Shown here one piece after another: positions 12,998-24,988 of a stretch of 64,000 bases of DNA. A model generated the notes under the pieces. It saw nothing but the letters and a program-made list of their open reading frames with translations, was not told the origin of the DNA and did no database searches. This stretch comes from Colias croceus (lineage: Eukaryota; Arthropoda; Insecta; Lepidoptera; Pieridae): the NCBI RefSeq assembly GCF_905220415.1, contig NC_059538.1, forward strand, positions 4,526,001 through 4,590,000. Direction: 5' to 3'. The stretch's first letter is position 1. Every line of letters begins with the position of its first letter. Both the position numbers and the translations under genes were made by a program.

Positions 12998-13376
12998 TGA
13001 TAATTTGGCGCTGTGAAGAGTCGTCGCTTCAATGTGTGTTTTTTATTGCATCTACAATGGGGAGTGCTTTGAAGAGCTGCTTGAAACAATACCTGCCACT
13101 GAGTTCCATCAACGTACCACACGTCACAAACTCAAATACCACCCACACCACCTTGACTGTTGGCGGTCGACGACTGTGCGCTTCAAAAGAAGCTTCTTTC
13201 CGCGCACAACGAACTTATGGAACGAACTTCCTCATGCGGTGTTTCCAAACGGTTACGACTTTATAGGGACCTTCAAGAAAAGAGCGTACTCCTACTTTAA
13301 AGACCGGCAATGCACTGACAATGTCCCCGGCATTGCTGGTGCGTATGGGCGACGCAGTACACTTAACATCAGCGTG
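12998..13376 (+). pseudogene. Non-LTR retrotransposon reverse-transcriptase C-terminal remnant
   Basis: The reading 'ECFEELLETIPATEFHQRTT', then 'KYHPHHLDCWRSTTVRFKRS' and 'LWNELPHAVFP' is the C-terminal tail of lepidopteran jockey/CR1-like reverse transcriptases. The 5' side needs a frameshift near 13010 and everything upstream is missing, so this is a 5'-truncated dead copy. The 12606-14562 gap otherwise holds the ABCF1 promoter side (no clear core motif seen), the repeat at 13411-13990 and a decayed Helitron piece at about 14239-14430. Confidence 0.8.
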
Positions 13377-13410
13377 ACGCGTCTGCTCTGTTGCCTCCTC
13401 ATAAATAAAA

Positions 13411-13990
13411 AAAACCGGCCAAGTGCGAGTCGGGCTCGCGCACAAAGGGTTCCGTAGCAGCAAATATAATAAATTACAGTTAAATCAACCTATCTCAAAA
13501 ACTATAAGAGATACTTTGATCAAACCAAAAATCGTTGAAAGAGTTAATTAGCATGCATCACCTCTATTTTTTTTAGAATTTTATACCCCGTAGTTATAAA
13601 AATAGAGGGGGGGGGACATACTTTTTACGACTTTGAGAGCTGATATCTCAAAAACCGTTCACTTTAAGAAAAATGTTTTTTAGAAAACTTTATATCATTT
13701 TAAAAGACCTTTCCATTGATACCCCACACGGGTATGTACATCGAAAAAAAAAATTTCATCCCTCAGTTACATGTATGGGGGGCCCCACCCCCAATTCTTT
13801 TTTTTACTATTTAGTGTCATATTTTTGTAGCGGTTCATACAACACATATTCCCATCAAATTTCATCACTGTAGTACTTATAGTTTCCGAGTAAATCGGCT
13901 GTGACAGACGGACAGACGGACAGACGGACAGACGGACATGACGAAACTATAAGGGTTCCGTTTTTGCCATTTTGGCTACGGAACCCTAAA
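13411..13990 (+). repeat. Lepidopteran interspersed repeat with GGGTTCCGTA ends
   Basis: Runs from 'ccggccaagtgcgagtcggg' and 'aagggttccgta' through several GACG/GACA tandem units (about 13908-13938) to 'tacggaacccta'. The GGGTTCCGT / ACGGAACCC words form inverted ends. I recognise it as common in Lepidoptera but cannot place its class. Confidence 0.6.
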
Positions 13991-14562
13991 AATGGCCATT
14001 TTTAGGGCCTTCGGCTATCAGGTGCATAGGTGTAAATTATAATATTATGTAGTACACTCGCTATTCGCGTTGAGATTCGTGTATTAAAATAACAAGTAAA
14101 AAACACTATAATATCGTTTTTCTTTTTTTAAAATAATCATTATCTTCGATTTTTAATTCATTTTAAATGGTGTCCGGCAATAGATCACTTCATTTCCAAA
14201 ATAATTATTCTCTTTATACCAAAGAAGATATAATAAACTTGCTTTCCGCCCGCAGCTTCGTCCGCGTACTCAAAAAAACCACCTAGATCTCGTTGGATTT
14301 CCGAGATAATATGTATCTTATATCTAATTTATGTCTTTTCTCAATTTCAAACTTACTTTTTGTGCCACATATCATCAAAATCGGTTCAGACTTCAGTGTT
14401 TGAGGCGTGAAGAAGGAAAGACAGTTTTTACAAGGAAAAGTAATAAGGTTATATCGTTTTTGTTTTCTTCTTGAATACTGGCTAGATACTTTCTTACATC
14501 TTATGTCAAGAAAAAATTATGGAAATGAAAATAGAACTTCCCTGTGCAAGATATAGTTTGCC

Positions 14563-15582
14563 ATGATGGCCACACAAATTTTATTGTATTTTATTTTTAT
14601 TCTTTTCTCCTTCAATTATTTGCCTAAATGTACGTCTGAACTATCGAAAAAAAGTATTGAATATGGTCGTGATGACGAAGGAAACGATGAAGGAATAGAA
14701 ATAGCAACAGAACAGGAGAATAATAATGTCACTATGTGTACAAGAAGGCAAAATAGTATTTTGCATGAGATTCAACTAGCAAAACCTAAGCAATTTCCAT
14801 TCATAGCAGCTTTAATGTCTCAAAGGAATGAATATATTTGTGCTGGATCCATTGTGTCAAATGGTATAATACTAACAGCTGGTCAGTGTACACAGTCTGT
14901 GAGTTATGCGCTTGTTAATACTACCTCTGACAAAAAAGACGATACAGTGGTACAGTTACACGTTATTAAAACTGAGAATTTTCCAACATATACAGGAACT
15001 GATTCTGTAAAAAATGTTGGTATACTTTTTACAGAAAAGCATAACAACACACTAGCTTCAAAGATTCGCTTAAGTAACATAACTAATGGGAAAAATATAA
15101 ACGAAATGGAAGCTATAGGATTTGGGCTTAACGCTGACGCAGACCAAACAAAAACTCTACAATACATCGGTATAGAGCAAAGAGCAACCACTGGAGTTGT
15201 AATACACGGATTTCTTGATTGCATTGATACAAAGGTACCAACTTGTTTTAAGGATTTAGGAGGACCAGTCATATTCGATAATGAACTTATTGGTATAGTA
15301 ACTAAAGGTCAGGATGAGTGTACTAAAGAAATGACATCCACATATTCTATTAATAAACATCTCGTCGATGTTCTCCCTACTTATGCGTTCAAAGCATGGC
15401 TTGATGAGCAAATCAGTAAAAATCAAGAGCAAGTTAAGGAACCTTTAGAAGTTTACCCAACAAAACCTGTTCTTCGAGAAACTATTCACGTAATGACTAG
15501 CGCTGGAAGTGCTTCAAAATTATTTATACCCTTTGTGTATGCTTATTTTCAAGTGTGCAATATTTTGATAAAAATTCTTTAA
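14563..15582 (+). CDS. Secreted serine-protease homologue, catalytically dead
   Basis: A 339-aa single-exon protein with a chymotrypsin-like fold. Residues 1-25 form a signal peptide and an acidic stretch follows. The protease-like part spans about 66-285. All three catalytic residues are replaced: TAAHC reads TAGQC (Q108), the NDIAL aspartate reads NVGIL (V152), and GDSGGP reads KDLGGP (L232). No IVGG activation site is seen. Cys94-Cys109 and Cys220/228/253 fit conserved disulphides. The C-terminus (from about 313) is small residues, then a hydrophobic tail without charged residues until the last few, which resembles a GPI-anchor signal. No introns, so it could be a retrocopy. Such homologues usually act as binding or regulatory proteins; I cannot name its role. 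Confidence 0.85.
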   Translation: MMATQILLYFIFILFSFNYLPKCTSELSKKSIEYGRDDEGNDEGIEIATEQENNNVTMCTRRQNSILHEIQLAKPKQFPFIAALMSQRNEYICAGSIVSNGIILTAGQCTQSVSYALVNTTSDKKDDTVVQLHVIKTENFPTYTGTDSVKNVGILFTEKHNNTLASKIRLSNITNGKNINEMEAIGFGLNADADQTKTLQYIGIEQRATTGVVIHGFLDCIDTKVPTCFKDLGGPVIFDNELIGIVTKGQDECTKEMTSTYSINKHLVDVLPTYAFKAWLDEQISKNQEQVKEPLEVYPTKPVLRETIHVMTSAGSASKLFIPFVYAYFQVCNILIKIL

Positions 15583-15616
15583 ATTTTGTTTTTAATTTTT
15601 TTTCTGTTAAATTTCA

Positions 15617-15622
15617 ATAAAC
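15617..15622 (+). terminator. Poly(A) signal of the protease homologue
   Basis: AATAAA 35 bases after the TAA stop of the 14563-15582 gene, in an AT-rich 3' UTR. Confidence 0.6.
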
Positions 15623-15848
15623 CTTATACTTATTATGTCTAATGAAATGTTTTATTTAAAATCTTCAAAATCAAAATGCCTGAATTTAAGGTTAAATAAA
15701 TAGGAATTAAAGGTATAAATCACACCTACGTACGGAAGATATAAATATTTGCATGAGAAAGTGGGTGGTTATTTGTATTTCTAGCGATTTAATAAAATTC
15801 ATCGTAGCGGCTTAGGGAAACCCTGTGGGGAAACCTCTCATTTAAATA

Positions 15849-16263
15849 GCTGGATCCATACCGGACGATCCAGCGATCCCGCGATCCGCGATCCAGGATC
15901 GCGGAGCATGGATCGTGGATCGTGTTAGGCCGATCCACTTTAAAAACTTGCGATCCCAAATATGCGCTCCAAGCGATCCTAAGGCGATCCGTGATTCAGC
16001 CAGTCTAACTCTTGTACAATATGGAGTCACACGTACAACGGCGGCATCTTGCCGTTGGAGCAGTAACTTTTATAATACTTAAATGTTAGCGCAAAAAATC
16101 AAGAAAAAGAAATCGACGGTTTCGGGTGTAAGAATTTTACAAAAATCGATTGGCATCTGGGACTCATCTGTACGCAGAGTTAGTTTCAGATGAAGTTGAA
16201 CCTGTGAGTTGAACACAATTTTGCGCGATCGGATCGCGGTGGATCGTCCGGTGTGGACCCAGC
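15849..16263. mobile_element. GATCC-rich MITE
   Basis: Inverted ends GCTGGATCCATACCGGACGA (left) and GCTGGGTCCACACCGGACGA (right, reversed). Flanks are ATA and TTA, close to a 3-bp TWA duplication. The body is packed with GATCC/GATCG words in both directions, probably subterminal binding sites. Confidence 0.75.
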
Positions 16264-16423
16264 TTATAAGATATAATGTTACTGGTAATATACTGTGGTA
16301 GTTTTCCAATTAAGAATACAGAGCATAATGCGATTCAGTGGCGCACAAGTGTGAATTAGTTTTCAAATGCACCAGCAGGTTGCGCTAATTTCAGTGTTGA
16401 AAAAAAAATATTCATAGAGTTAA

Positions 16424-18030
16424 AGGCCCTACTCACGGTTCAACACAACCAACAATCTGCTGAAACAATTTGTTGCAGTCGCGATTGAGCGTTCTCTACT
16501 CACGATTCATCCAACCCTCAATCTGATGACCAGTGTTGCCAACTCAGTGGAATTTCCACTAGATCTGGGTGGTTTAGCTCCCCCATTTAGCGGACAAATA
16601 TTGGTTTTAGTGGCTGGTGGATTTTCCTAGTGGTTTAGATGAGTTCAATTAGTGGTAAGGTACGACATTCAACCACTAGGAAGATTTATTTTGTGTCATG
16701 TTGTTTCAACGAACATTCGGGAATTCTCCGTTGTTTGTCTATTTCTTGAATATTTTTGATTATAAACTTTATTACTATTGATATAAAGTATGATTTGATG
16801 ATTCAAAAGGTTATATGTTTATTCTGTATTTGTGTACAAAAACAATAATTGTCAGTACCTACCAGTATTGGCAACGCTTTACGCTGCGGCCGCGGCGGGT
16901 AGCTTCTAGCTTGACGTATTTTAATTAATTTTGTGAAGTAATATGGTTTTACATTAAATATGCCCAAACCACAATGCACACCAAAATTTCTATCACAGAA
17001 ATTTATTCTTCACATAGGTACTGAAACTCTAGAAGAAGCAGATTTTTCTAGATGATCTTTAAATGTAACAAAAATAAAAATAATTGGTTGCCTGTAAAGT
17101 CGGTATACGGGCGAAAGTTTTACGTGACAACGACTTTTTATGTCTGTCTCTCTCGCTCTTAGGCGGGCTAACCATGCCCGCGTGCCTCTTTCGGTGACTC
17201 ATCGTAACGTTACCGAGCGTTACACTTTTTCATAAGTGACTCCCAGCCGCAACGCGGCTGCGCGATTGAGCCGAGATTGCACGGTTCCCAACTTAGGGGT
17301 TTTCCCCCCAGATTTAGGGGGTAAATAAGTGAGATAGGAATTTTTTAGGGGTCTGAAATTTTTAGGGGTATTTTTAGGGATTTTTTTTTGACTGTTTAAT
17401 ATTTTTAAATTGATAATTACATAACTAGTTTTAATATTTATTTCTTGCCCTAGCGACTCATAGCGACATCCAGTACGTAATTAAATAAAATTTTGCAAAG
17501 CATCATGATGGTCCGATTTACATTAAATCGAAATGGTGGATCTTGTACAACATATTTTAATCCATCCAATAAAATGTTAAATTTATTCAACATGTATGAT
17601 TTCAAAAACGCTGAATCTTCAGATGAAGACGAAATATTTTATGTATTAAATAACTTGTAATAAAAAGACTTTTGAAACATATTACAGCATATTATTTCTA
17701 AATCATCATGAATTTATATTTGTATGTTTTTTTAGGGGGACAACTGAATAATTTAGGCGTTTTTAGGAGTTTTTGACACAAACTTTAGGGATAAATATTT
17801 TTGAGAGTTGGTAACACTGCGAGATTGGAGCAATCACAATACTCACGTTCCAACACGCACACAATCTGCTGAGACAATTTGTCGGGTTGCTTCCGCGCCG
17901 ATCCAATACACAACATGTTGGGTTACGCCCCCAACGTGCCCTCAACTATACTATTCACGACACAATCTGTCAGCTCACTGCAGATTGTGTCAGCAGATTG
18001 TTACTGAAATTGAATCGTGAGTAGGCTACT
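16424..18030. mobile_element. Nested elements: CACGRTTCAA MITE split by a CAGTGTT element
   Basis: Outer ends: AGGCCCTACTCACGGTTCAA (left) and AGTAGCCTACTCACGATTCA (right, reversed), with TAA and TTA flanks. Many 'caatctgctga' words lie in both halves. The middle (16531-17819) starts CAGTGTTGCCAACTC and ends with its complement GAGTTGGTAACACTG, a hAT-like end, but no clear 8-bp duplication is visible. No intact transposase is seen inside. Confidence 0.6.
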
Positions 18031-18587
18031 TTAGCAATAATAAAGTGGTATACACTGTGGGTATACATAATAATTGGTTGAAAACTATTTACGGTTATTT
18101 TAAGTATTTTGGATTTTGATTATTTCATTAACATTTTTTTCAATGTTTGTACCTTCATCCATACTTATATTTATTTTTTTTAACACAATTTACTTAAGTT
18201 AACTTTGATTATTTTGAAAAAACTACAATGAAACGAAAGCTTTAATTTTTTTTTCCAACAATTGATAATATTACTAACGATAATAGGCCTAAACCTACAT
18301 AAACAAAACATTTCGATCAATGCCAACATAAAGGGGAAAACACTTGTTAATTTTCTGTCACAGTTGGCATCGATTGCACCGATTGCACGCATCAATTCGC
18401 GCGCATTACTTTTTAGAGTGCTCAATTGTGCGAAGTGCGAAGCGTTGCTGTAGTTGAAACCTAAGGTTGAAACATTTAACGTTAAGCATTATGCCGCATA
18501 ATGCGCTCTAGTGCTGTAATTGGAAAACTACCTGTATTTATATACAATCGTGCGCATTAAGCGCATAAGAGCGCATAGCATAACCGT

Positions 18588-18796
18588 TAGCGAAGTGGAG
18601 CGCAGTTTCCGTGTCATATGAATTTTAACTTTATTGTCATACTCGAACGAGTCGCGCGGATGCCCGCGGCACCGCTGGAATTCCGCGGAATTCCAGCGGC
18701 GCCGCGGGCTTGAGTTTCTCATGCGATAATAAGTATTATAGTAATGAAAATAAAGTTAAAATTCATATGGCACTGAAACTGCGCTCCGCTTCGCTG
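18588..18796. repeat. Inverted repeat with a strong central palindrome
   Basis: Left arm 'tcatatgaattttaacttta' (about 18615) matches right arm 'taaagttaaaattcatatgg' (about 18752). Outside these are 'ggagcgcagtttc' and 'gaaactgcgctcc'. The centre (18660-18710) is a GC-rich palindrome around GGAATTCCGCGGAATTCC. No genes; probably a MITE. Confidence 0.6.
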
Positions 18797-19597
18797 CGCT
18801 TCGCCGCTCTTTTGGTGTGAGTTGACCCTTACGAGAACTTAGAGAAGAGCAGAACTTGGTCCATGGCATTTCATTATAAAAATCAGAAGTGGCAACATTA
18901 TTATGCTAAGTCAAAATTCAAAAATCAACATATTTCAAATGTCACATCTGTCAAATTACAATGCTCAGATTTTTGTAGGTACCTAATATTATTCTACAAT
19001 TATAATTTTGTATGAGTAAATATCGCATTTAAACATTTGCACTGCCCAAAATATGATTTATTTTTGATTCAGCTTATGCTCAATGAAGACTAATGATTCA
19101 AGAGTCCAATACCCCCATACAACTTATTTTCTAAAGGACAAAGTGTGCCTCTCATTTCAGATTCCTGTGAAGAATGAGCCTTCTTTACAACTTAATGGGC
19201 ATGTGCGCAATCTATACACTTATAAACATTTCGATATTCCCCAAGCTCTGTCCTTAGGAAAATAAGATAAGTTACGGGCTCTTGGAAGAGAAAAAAAAGA
19301 GTGAGACTCTTTTTTTCTCTTCGACCTGTTTGAAAATTACTAATTTATTTAATTCTTTTTTTAGAAAAGTATAATAGTAATTCATGTCCTTTTATTTGAA
19401 TGTGGGGGTATGTATAAATCTTTGTATTATTATTATGAAATTATGTATGTATTAAATATTACAGTTACTTATTTATTTTTTAATTCATTAGTATTTATAG
19501 TTCCAACATTGACTTATTATTTTAGGAAAGGGGGGAAAAAGTTCAGATAATACCTAGTGCTAGAAAGCCAATCCACAATATTTCACACACAGATACA

Positions 19598-22323
19598 ATG
19601 AGTTACAAAAAAAGTAATATAAATACATCAAGAGAAAGAAATATTCAATCCTCTAATATTGGAGTTGATGAAGTTGATAACATTTTCAGGTATGGTAATT
19701 TTTCAGCATAATATCAAAATATTATACCTACTCAAAAATTTATTATACAAATATAATAATTTTTTGAGTAGGTATTATGTAGTATTTTAACAATGATAAA
19801 TAATGAATAAGTATTTTGTATTTATCAATGACATTAAAATTAATAATCATCAGCAATCACCTAAATGGTACAGTCAGCAATTTGAATTTGAGTTATATAA
19901 ATTTGACTACAGTCAAATGTGTACCTATTTCAGTAAACATGTTCGTCCTTCAAGTCCTATTGCAATAAGGAAAGAATTACCAAGTGGAAGTGCCCTTGAT
20001 GCAGAATTATCAGACAGTGATGATGATTCATCAAATGAGTATGTATATAAATTATATATAGTATGTACATAATATTGTTGTCTCGAATAATTGTTGGCAA
20101 TAAGCCACTACCCATAATATTATGTGAATTAAAAAAATATTATGTAATTAGTATGCATATATAATACTAATTTAAATGTGTAGATATAGGTACTTAATTT
20201 TATGTGGTTACAGAAATTTATGACTAATACTTTAGGATACTTTGCATTTAATTTAATTTATGTAATACAGGATGTGAAATAAAAAAATAATAAAAATTTA
20301 TCTGGGCCACACAAAATTGTTATTTAATAAAATCAATTTTAAACTGGCCTTGGGGCAATTAATACAGATTAATCTATAGCAATTATTTTCACTATATTTG
20401 TTTTGTGTTTCAGAGAGCCGTTATCTGAATCACCATACAGTTCACCAGGTAGCCTGTCAAATTCTTATAGCAAAAATGAAAGCCCCAACTATGAATATCA
20501 ATCTATTGCCCAAAGTGACAGAGAAAATTTGAGCAGGAGAGTATTATCACATCAGTATAGTCAAGAAAGGAAAAGTTCAATTCCTTCCATTGAGCCTGAT
20601 GAACAAATTCTAAAAAAATACACAATTTATATTCCCGCACTAATTGCTTTAGTTTTTGGTGTATATTATTTGTATGATCCAAGCACAGAGAAAACTGTTT
20701 TTCAAAATAATTATGATAAATTCAGTTTCTACAGTGATGTGAAAAGTTTGGCACAGCAATATAAAGTTAAAGGGGATGCAATGTTACAAATACAAACAGG
20801 TAATTTTTGCTATTTTACTTTACAGTCTCTACACCTTCAATTTCGTGGAAAAATATGATGTAGTTACAATAATCTTTAAGTATGTTTTATATATTACTGA
20901 ACAACCACTCAACATAACTAAAATTAAAAATAATTTATTAACAATTTTTAGCAATAAACACCATATTTGAAAAACAAGACACAGCTTCATTTATTTTCAC
21001 ATATGACGGAGGGATGGCTAATTTTGATCCAGTGAAATTCAACAAATTTATGGATAATATTGCATCAGCTGCTTCTCGGTATTTACGTAAGTTTTTATAT
21101 TTGAATAATTTAATATAACTCTACAAATTAAGCACACAAGAAACAACAAATTTTCATTATATTTATGAATCTAGTTAAATTTAATAAAAAATATAGGTAG
21201 GTTTGTTTGGAAAAAAATTGCAGCAACCAGGTACTTAGGTACTTAGGAACCTAAAAAATTAAATCACTTGTTTAATAGAATAAAGATAGTAGTGCATATT
21301 TTATTCTTGTTTGATTGCTTGCCACATAATAATTATTATTTTTATTATAAAGACTTAGTAAATAATAATTTCTTTTTTTATAATCTTACATAACGACAAA
21401 TTACAATGCCCAAAAATCATTGAAAAATGTCACTACCTACACTTCTAAGGCTGGTTGCAGAGCTTGACCGACCGTCAGTGCGTACCGTCGGTCCTGACGA
21501 TACGCATCAACAATGACTATGACTATGACACTAATGCGCATGACAATACGCGTGCGTATGGTCGGTCTAGCTATGAACGGTTTTATGAATTTCCATACAT
21601 ATTATGACAAGCGCGACTGACGTACGCACTGACGGTCGGTCAAGCTCTGCAGTCTGCAACCAGCCTTATATGACTCAATAAAATGTATAAATACTTTTTT
21701 TTTCAGGTAACAATACAAAAAATGTACAACATATTGTATTGGATAATTCTAAGATCATAAGCCTAAAGTCAGATTACGAGCTTATTAATCAATATCGTGA
21801 CACTGTTGAAAAAAGGGGAGTACTGCTTGTCAAGGATATTGAGAAAGTACCTTCAAACCTTGCTATGGCCTTCCATTATTACTGTGATGAATACAACCCA
21901 TTGGTTAAAAAGAGTGCAATTTTTTTTACTCTGAATGTTGCTGAATGTTCTACATTGGGTGGGTTTATTTTAAATATGTTATGTATAATATTTGGGTCTA
22001 TAATCCATATCAATGTTTTATTTATTTATTTAGCCCTTATATTCCATGACATTTAGATACAATTTACACAACAAAAGATACATGAAAATATTAATAATGC
22101 AATTCGGTTATATGTCCTGGCCCCTTTCGGGTATAGGCCTCCTCCAACTGTTATACATATCAATGTTACATTATTTTTATTTACAACCTTTCCAGATCAA
22201 AAACCAACACATGAATATATTGAGCGATGCCTTAAAACAAAATGGAAGGAAATACAAAAGGATAAAATTGGTCCACTTCTAACAAGGGTTGTTAATATTG
22301 TTGTTGATGTAATTAGTGTGTAA
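19598..22323 (+). CDS. Torsin-interacting protein, LAP1/LULL1 family
   Basis: Predicted activator of torsin AAA+ ATPases in the nuclear envelope/ER lumen. Exons: 19598-19689, 19934-20038, 20414-20799, 20952-21086, 21707-21958, 22196-22323; 1098 nt, 365 aa. The N-terminal ~180 residues are Ser/Asp-rich (nuclear/cytoplasmic side). One membrane segment YIPALIALVFGVYYLY follows. The luminal domain includes 'AMAFHYYCDEYNPLVKKSAI', which lines up with the 'FYKYCDHEN..FKDVALVLT' region of mammalian LAP1, and ends in 'ERCLKTKW'. The first exon is open back to its acceptor at 19526, so the start could lie in an upstream exon. The donor of exon 5 is GTGGGT. A MITE sits in intron 4. Convergent with APC15. 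Confidence 0.8.
21449..21665. mobile_element. MITE 'GGCTGGTTGC' copy 2
   Basis: Same inverted ends as the element at 5744-5949; flanks are TAA (left) and TTA (right). A short internal slip adds 'agtctgca' near the right end. Intron of the torsin-interacting gene. Confidence 0.8.
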
Positions 22324-22921
22324 AATAAATAGTATTGATAATGTTAATTTTTACAACAGTATTTCAAAATTTTATAATACTTTTTATACAAAGGAATTGA
22401 CTATTATTAGTGTTTCTTTTAGGATAATATGTATGATGTCAACCGATTTCGGATTGTTATCAGTAAAATCAAAGTTTTCACAAATAACATGTTATGTCTT
22501 CCTGTAAACCAGTAGGTAGTTAGATTCTTTAGCTATGTAATGTTTTGAGTACAAAATAAAGAAATTTGAAACTTATGTCATTTATAAATTAATCTAATTA
22601 TCAATATTTTGCTCAGTGAAAACTTCAAGGAACACTAGAATTTGTCATAAATCATTATTCTTGTTTTATTTCATTTATAGCATGTTGTGCATTCAAAATT
22701 AAATACAATGGAATTAAAATGTAATTTATTCATTAAAATGAACATGGTTTTTATGTTTTCTAGTTTAATAAGCAATGAATAAATTATATTTTAAGCTTTT
22801 TGTAACTTATTTAAAATGTTTTTTATTTATTTTGCGAAATAAAAATTTAGACTTTTTTTTCTTTAATAATAAATGAGAGAATTTTTTACCAAAAATACAT
22901 TTTTTTATTACTATTAAGATT

Positions 22922-24873
22922 CTACATAGACAAAGACCACAATGCACTCTGATCTGAGGAATTATTGTCTGGTGGGTCACGCATATCATCAAGTGAATCC
23001 TGTTCTAAATCATTGTTGTTACGAGCTGATGAATATGAAGTTCTTAACTCCTCGTCTTCATCATGAGATTCTTCTGACTCATCTGATTCATCATTTCCTG
23101 AAATAGTAATATAATATTAAAAATGAACTTTTCAAATGAATATTAACCTATCAAGTGTGTGTATGATTGTCCAATTGAATTAAGTAAACTTACGGCCGAA
23201 TACTGAAACGCCACTCAAATCTCAAACTCATCTAATTGCAACTTAAAGATAAGCATCCCGTAAATTTAACTGCTATACACAAACGCCACTCAAGCAATTT
23301 GAAACCGTGATTAGGCAAGCAGTCCTCAAATGTTTACATAATGGCAACATCCTGCTAGAAAAATTGTAATCAGCATGTTCTCTATTACAAAATAATTTAG
23401 GTCACGTCTTGTATTCGTTTTACGCAGTCTTGTTTGAATGAATATGAATATATCTATAAATTATTTGAAATGTATCAGCATAATGTAATTATGGTTTGAA
23501 TTACTATTGAAATTATATGTCTTTTTACGTAAAAATAAGTTAAATATTTATTTAAGACGTCTTAAAAAAAAAAAATTTCTGGATACGTTTGACGTAGATT
23601 GGAACGTCAAGTGTCATTTCATCGTCAAGTGTAATGACATTGTTACGCGCGATAATTTAAACATTTCATTAGTGGAGTGAATTTCAGTTGACCATTATTT
23701 TATTATTAAAATCCTAATAACTGATTCACGATGGAGGATAAGAAGAAACGTGAATCTAATTATACACCTGCTGAGAAAGATATGCTCTTGGAAGTGATAA
23801 AAAAGTAAGTACTTACCCACATGAACAATAAAATACTATATTATTCTTTACGTAGCATGAAATACTTCGCTCATATGCACCCCTATAACATACAGAGCCA
23901 GGGCAACTGTTGTCTGTAACTAGTGATAATGAATGTGTAACCCTTGTGACCACTTATCATCTGAAAATCTCAACTTATAAATAGTTTATTACAAGTACTT
24001 TTTAGGGTACTGTGCCTAAAAGGTAAAACGAAAGCGAAGATAATGACGATAAAGACATTTTATCACTTTTCTACACGAGGAATCCAAGTTTTAATAGATT
24101 TGTTTTGATTTGAGGGACCTTGCGACCGTTCTCAAATCTAAGGGCTGCTCAAATCAGTTTGACAGTTCATTTGACAGTTAAATAGTGTTGAGTAGCGTTC
24201 CTGTATACGAATTTTAAACTAAGTGGACTTTGAGCACAACTTAATTTAAGGTGCACTTAAATTTGAGAGATACTTAAAATTGACTTTTGAGAATACGAAA
24301 ACAAAGTTCAAGAGCTGCTCAAACGTTTAAGCAGCCCTTAAATATTTGAGTGGCGTTTCAGTATTCGGCCGTTAGCTCATTAATTGAGGAAGGCTATAGA
24401 TTAAAATTTAAATAATATCATCACAGTAGTACCAACAGGAGCGGAGCAATGCGGGTAAAAGCTACATAGTACTAGTACTATTTTATATATTTAATACATA
24501 TATAAATTGAAAGAAGTATCATATACTTATATATACACTTGACTATGTGAATGTAATCAAACCTTCTTCTTCATCAGAATCGGCTTCCTCTTCCATTTGC
24601 TCTTGTTCACTTTTACCAAGAGGCGCCCTTTTTGTAAACTGCTGACCGACAGTGGTCAACTGAAATTTTGAAGAAAAAGATGATTTAATAAAAAATATAA
24701 AAAGTTTTGGTTCTATTAAAGAATAAATATGCATTTTAAGCTTTATACCATACCCAGTGGTGACTAGCTTCCTCGAGAACAAGCAATTCCGTGTCCTCAT
24801 CGCAAGGATTATCAGCATTAAACCATTTAGAGTCAACCATTCGCGGAAATAATGCTGGAAAGGGTATATCCAT
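22922..24873 (-). CDS. ANAPC15: Anaphase-promoting complex subunit 15 (APC15)
   Basis: Small APC/C subunit that promotes turnover of the mitotic checkpoint complex. Exons: 24873-24754, 24659-24563, 23097-22922; 393 nt, 130 aa. The N-terminus MDIPFPALFPRMVDSKWFNA, then DNPCDEDTELLVLEEASHHW, closely matches the conserved APC15 start (LFPR...WFN...PC.EETEL). The remainder is an acidic tail ending SALWSLSM. Length is close to the roughly 120 aa of vertebrate APC15. Exon 2 has a weak donor (GTTTGA). Its second intron holds a TTA-flanked Harbinger derivative. Identified by motif similarity only, but the N-terminal match is strong. Confidence 0.9.
23193..24371 (+). mobile_element. Harbinger-derived element with a Myb/SANT first exon
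   Basis: Inverted ends CGGCCGAATACTGAAACGCC on both sides, flanked by TTA (23190-23192, 24372-24374). Inside, 23731-23804 encodes MEDKKKRESNYTPAEKDMLL then EVIKK before a GTAAGT donor. That is how the accessory Myb/SANT-like DNA-binding protein of PIF/Harbinger elements begins. The rest of that protein and the transposase are missing. It lies in APC15 intron 2. Confidence 0.75.
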
Positions 24874-24972
24874 TTTTGAGTTAAATATTTACTTAAGAAA
24901 TGTTCTCGTTTACAATTTGTTTTCTCGTCTGTACTTTGTTTCTTTTCATAACATTAAACCTGTAAATCTCAC

Positions 24973-24988
24973 CACAGAGCAAGTAATA
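24973..24988 (+). repeat. 16-bp recurrent word, copy a
   Basis: CACAGAGCAAGTAATA, identical to copies at 31971-31986 and 36737-36752. Here it lies about 100 bases upstream of the APC15 start codon, flanked by 'tctcac' and 'tcacag'. No clear target duplication. Confidence 0.7.

Noticed and set aside
19083..19265. 60-codon ORF upstream of the torsin-interacting gene
   Set aside because: No clear donor joins it to the exon at 19526 and it matches nothing I know; it may be 5' UTR or chance.
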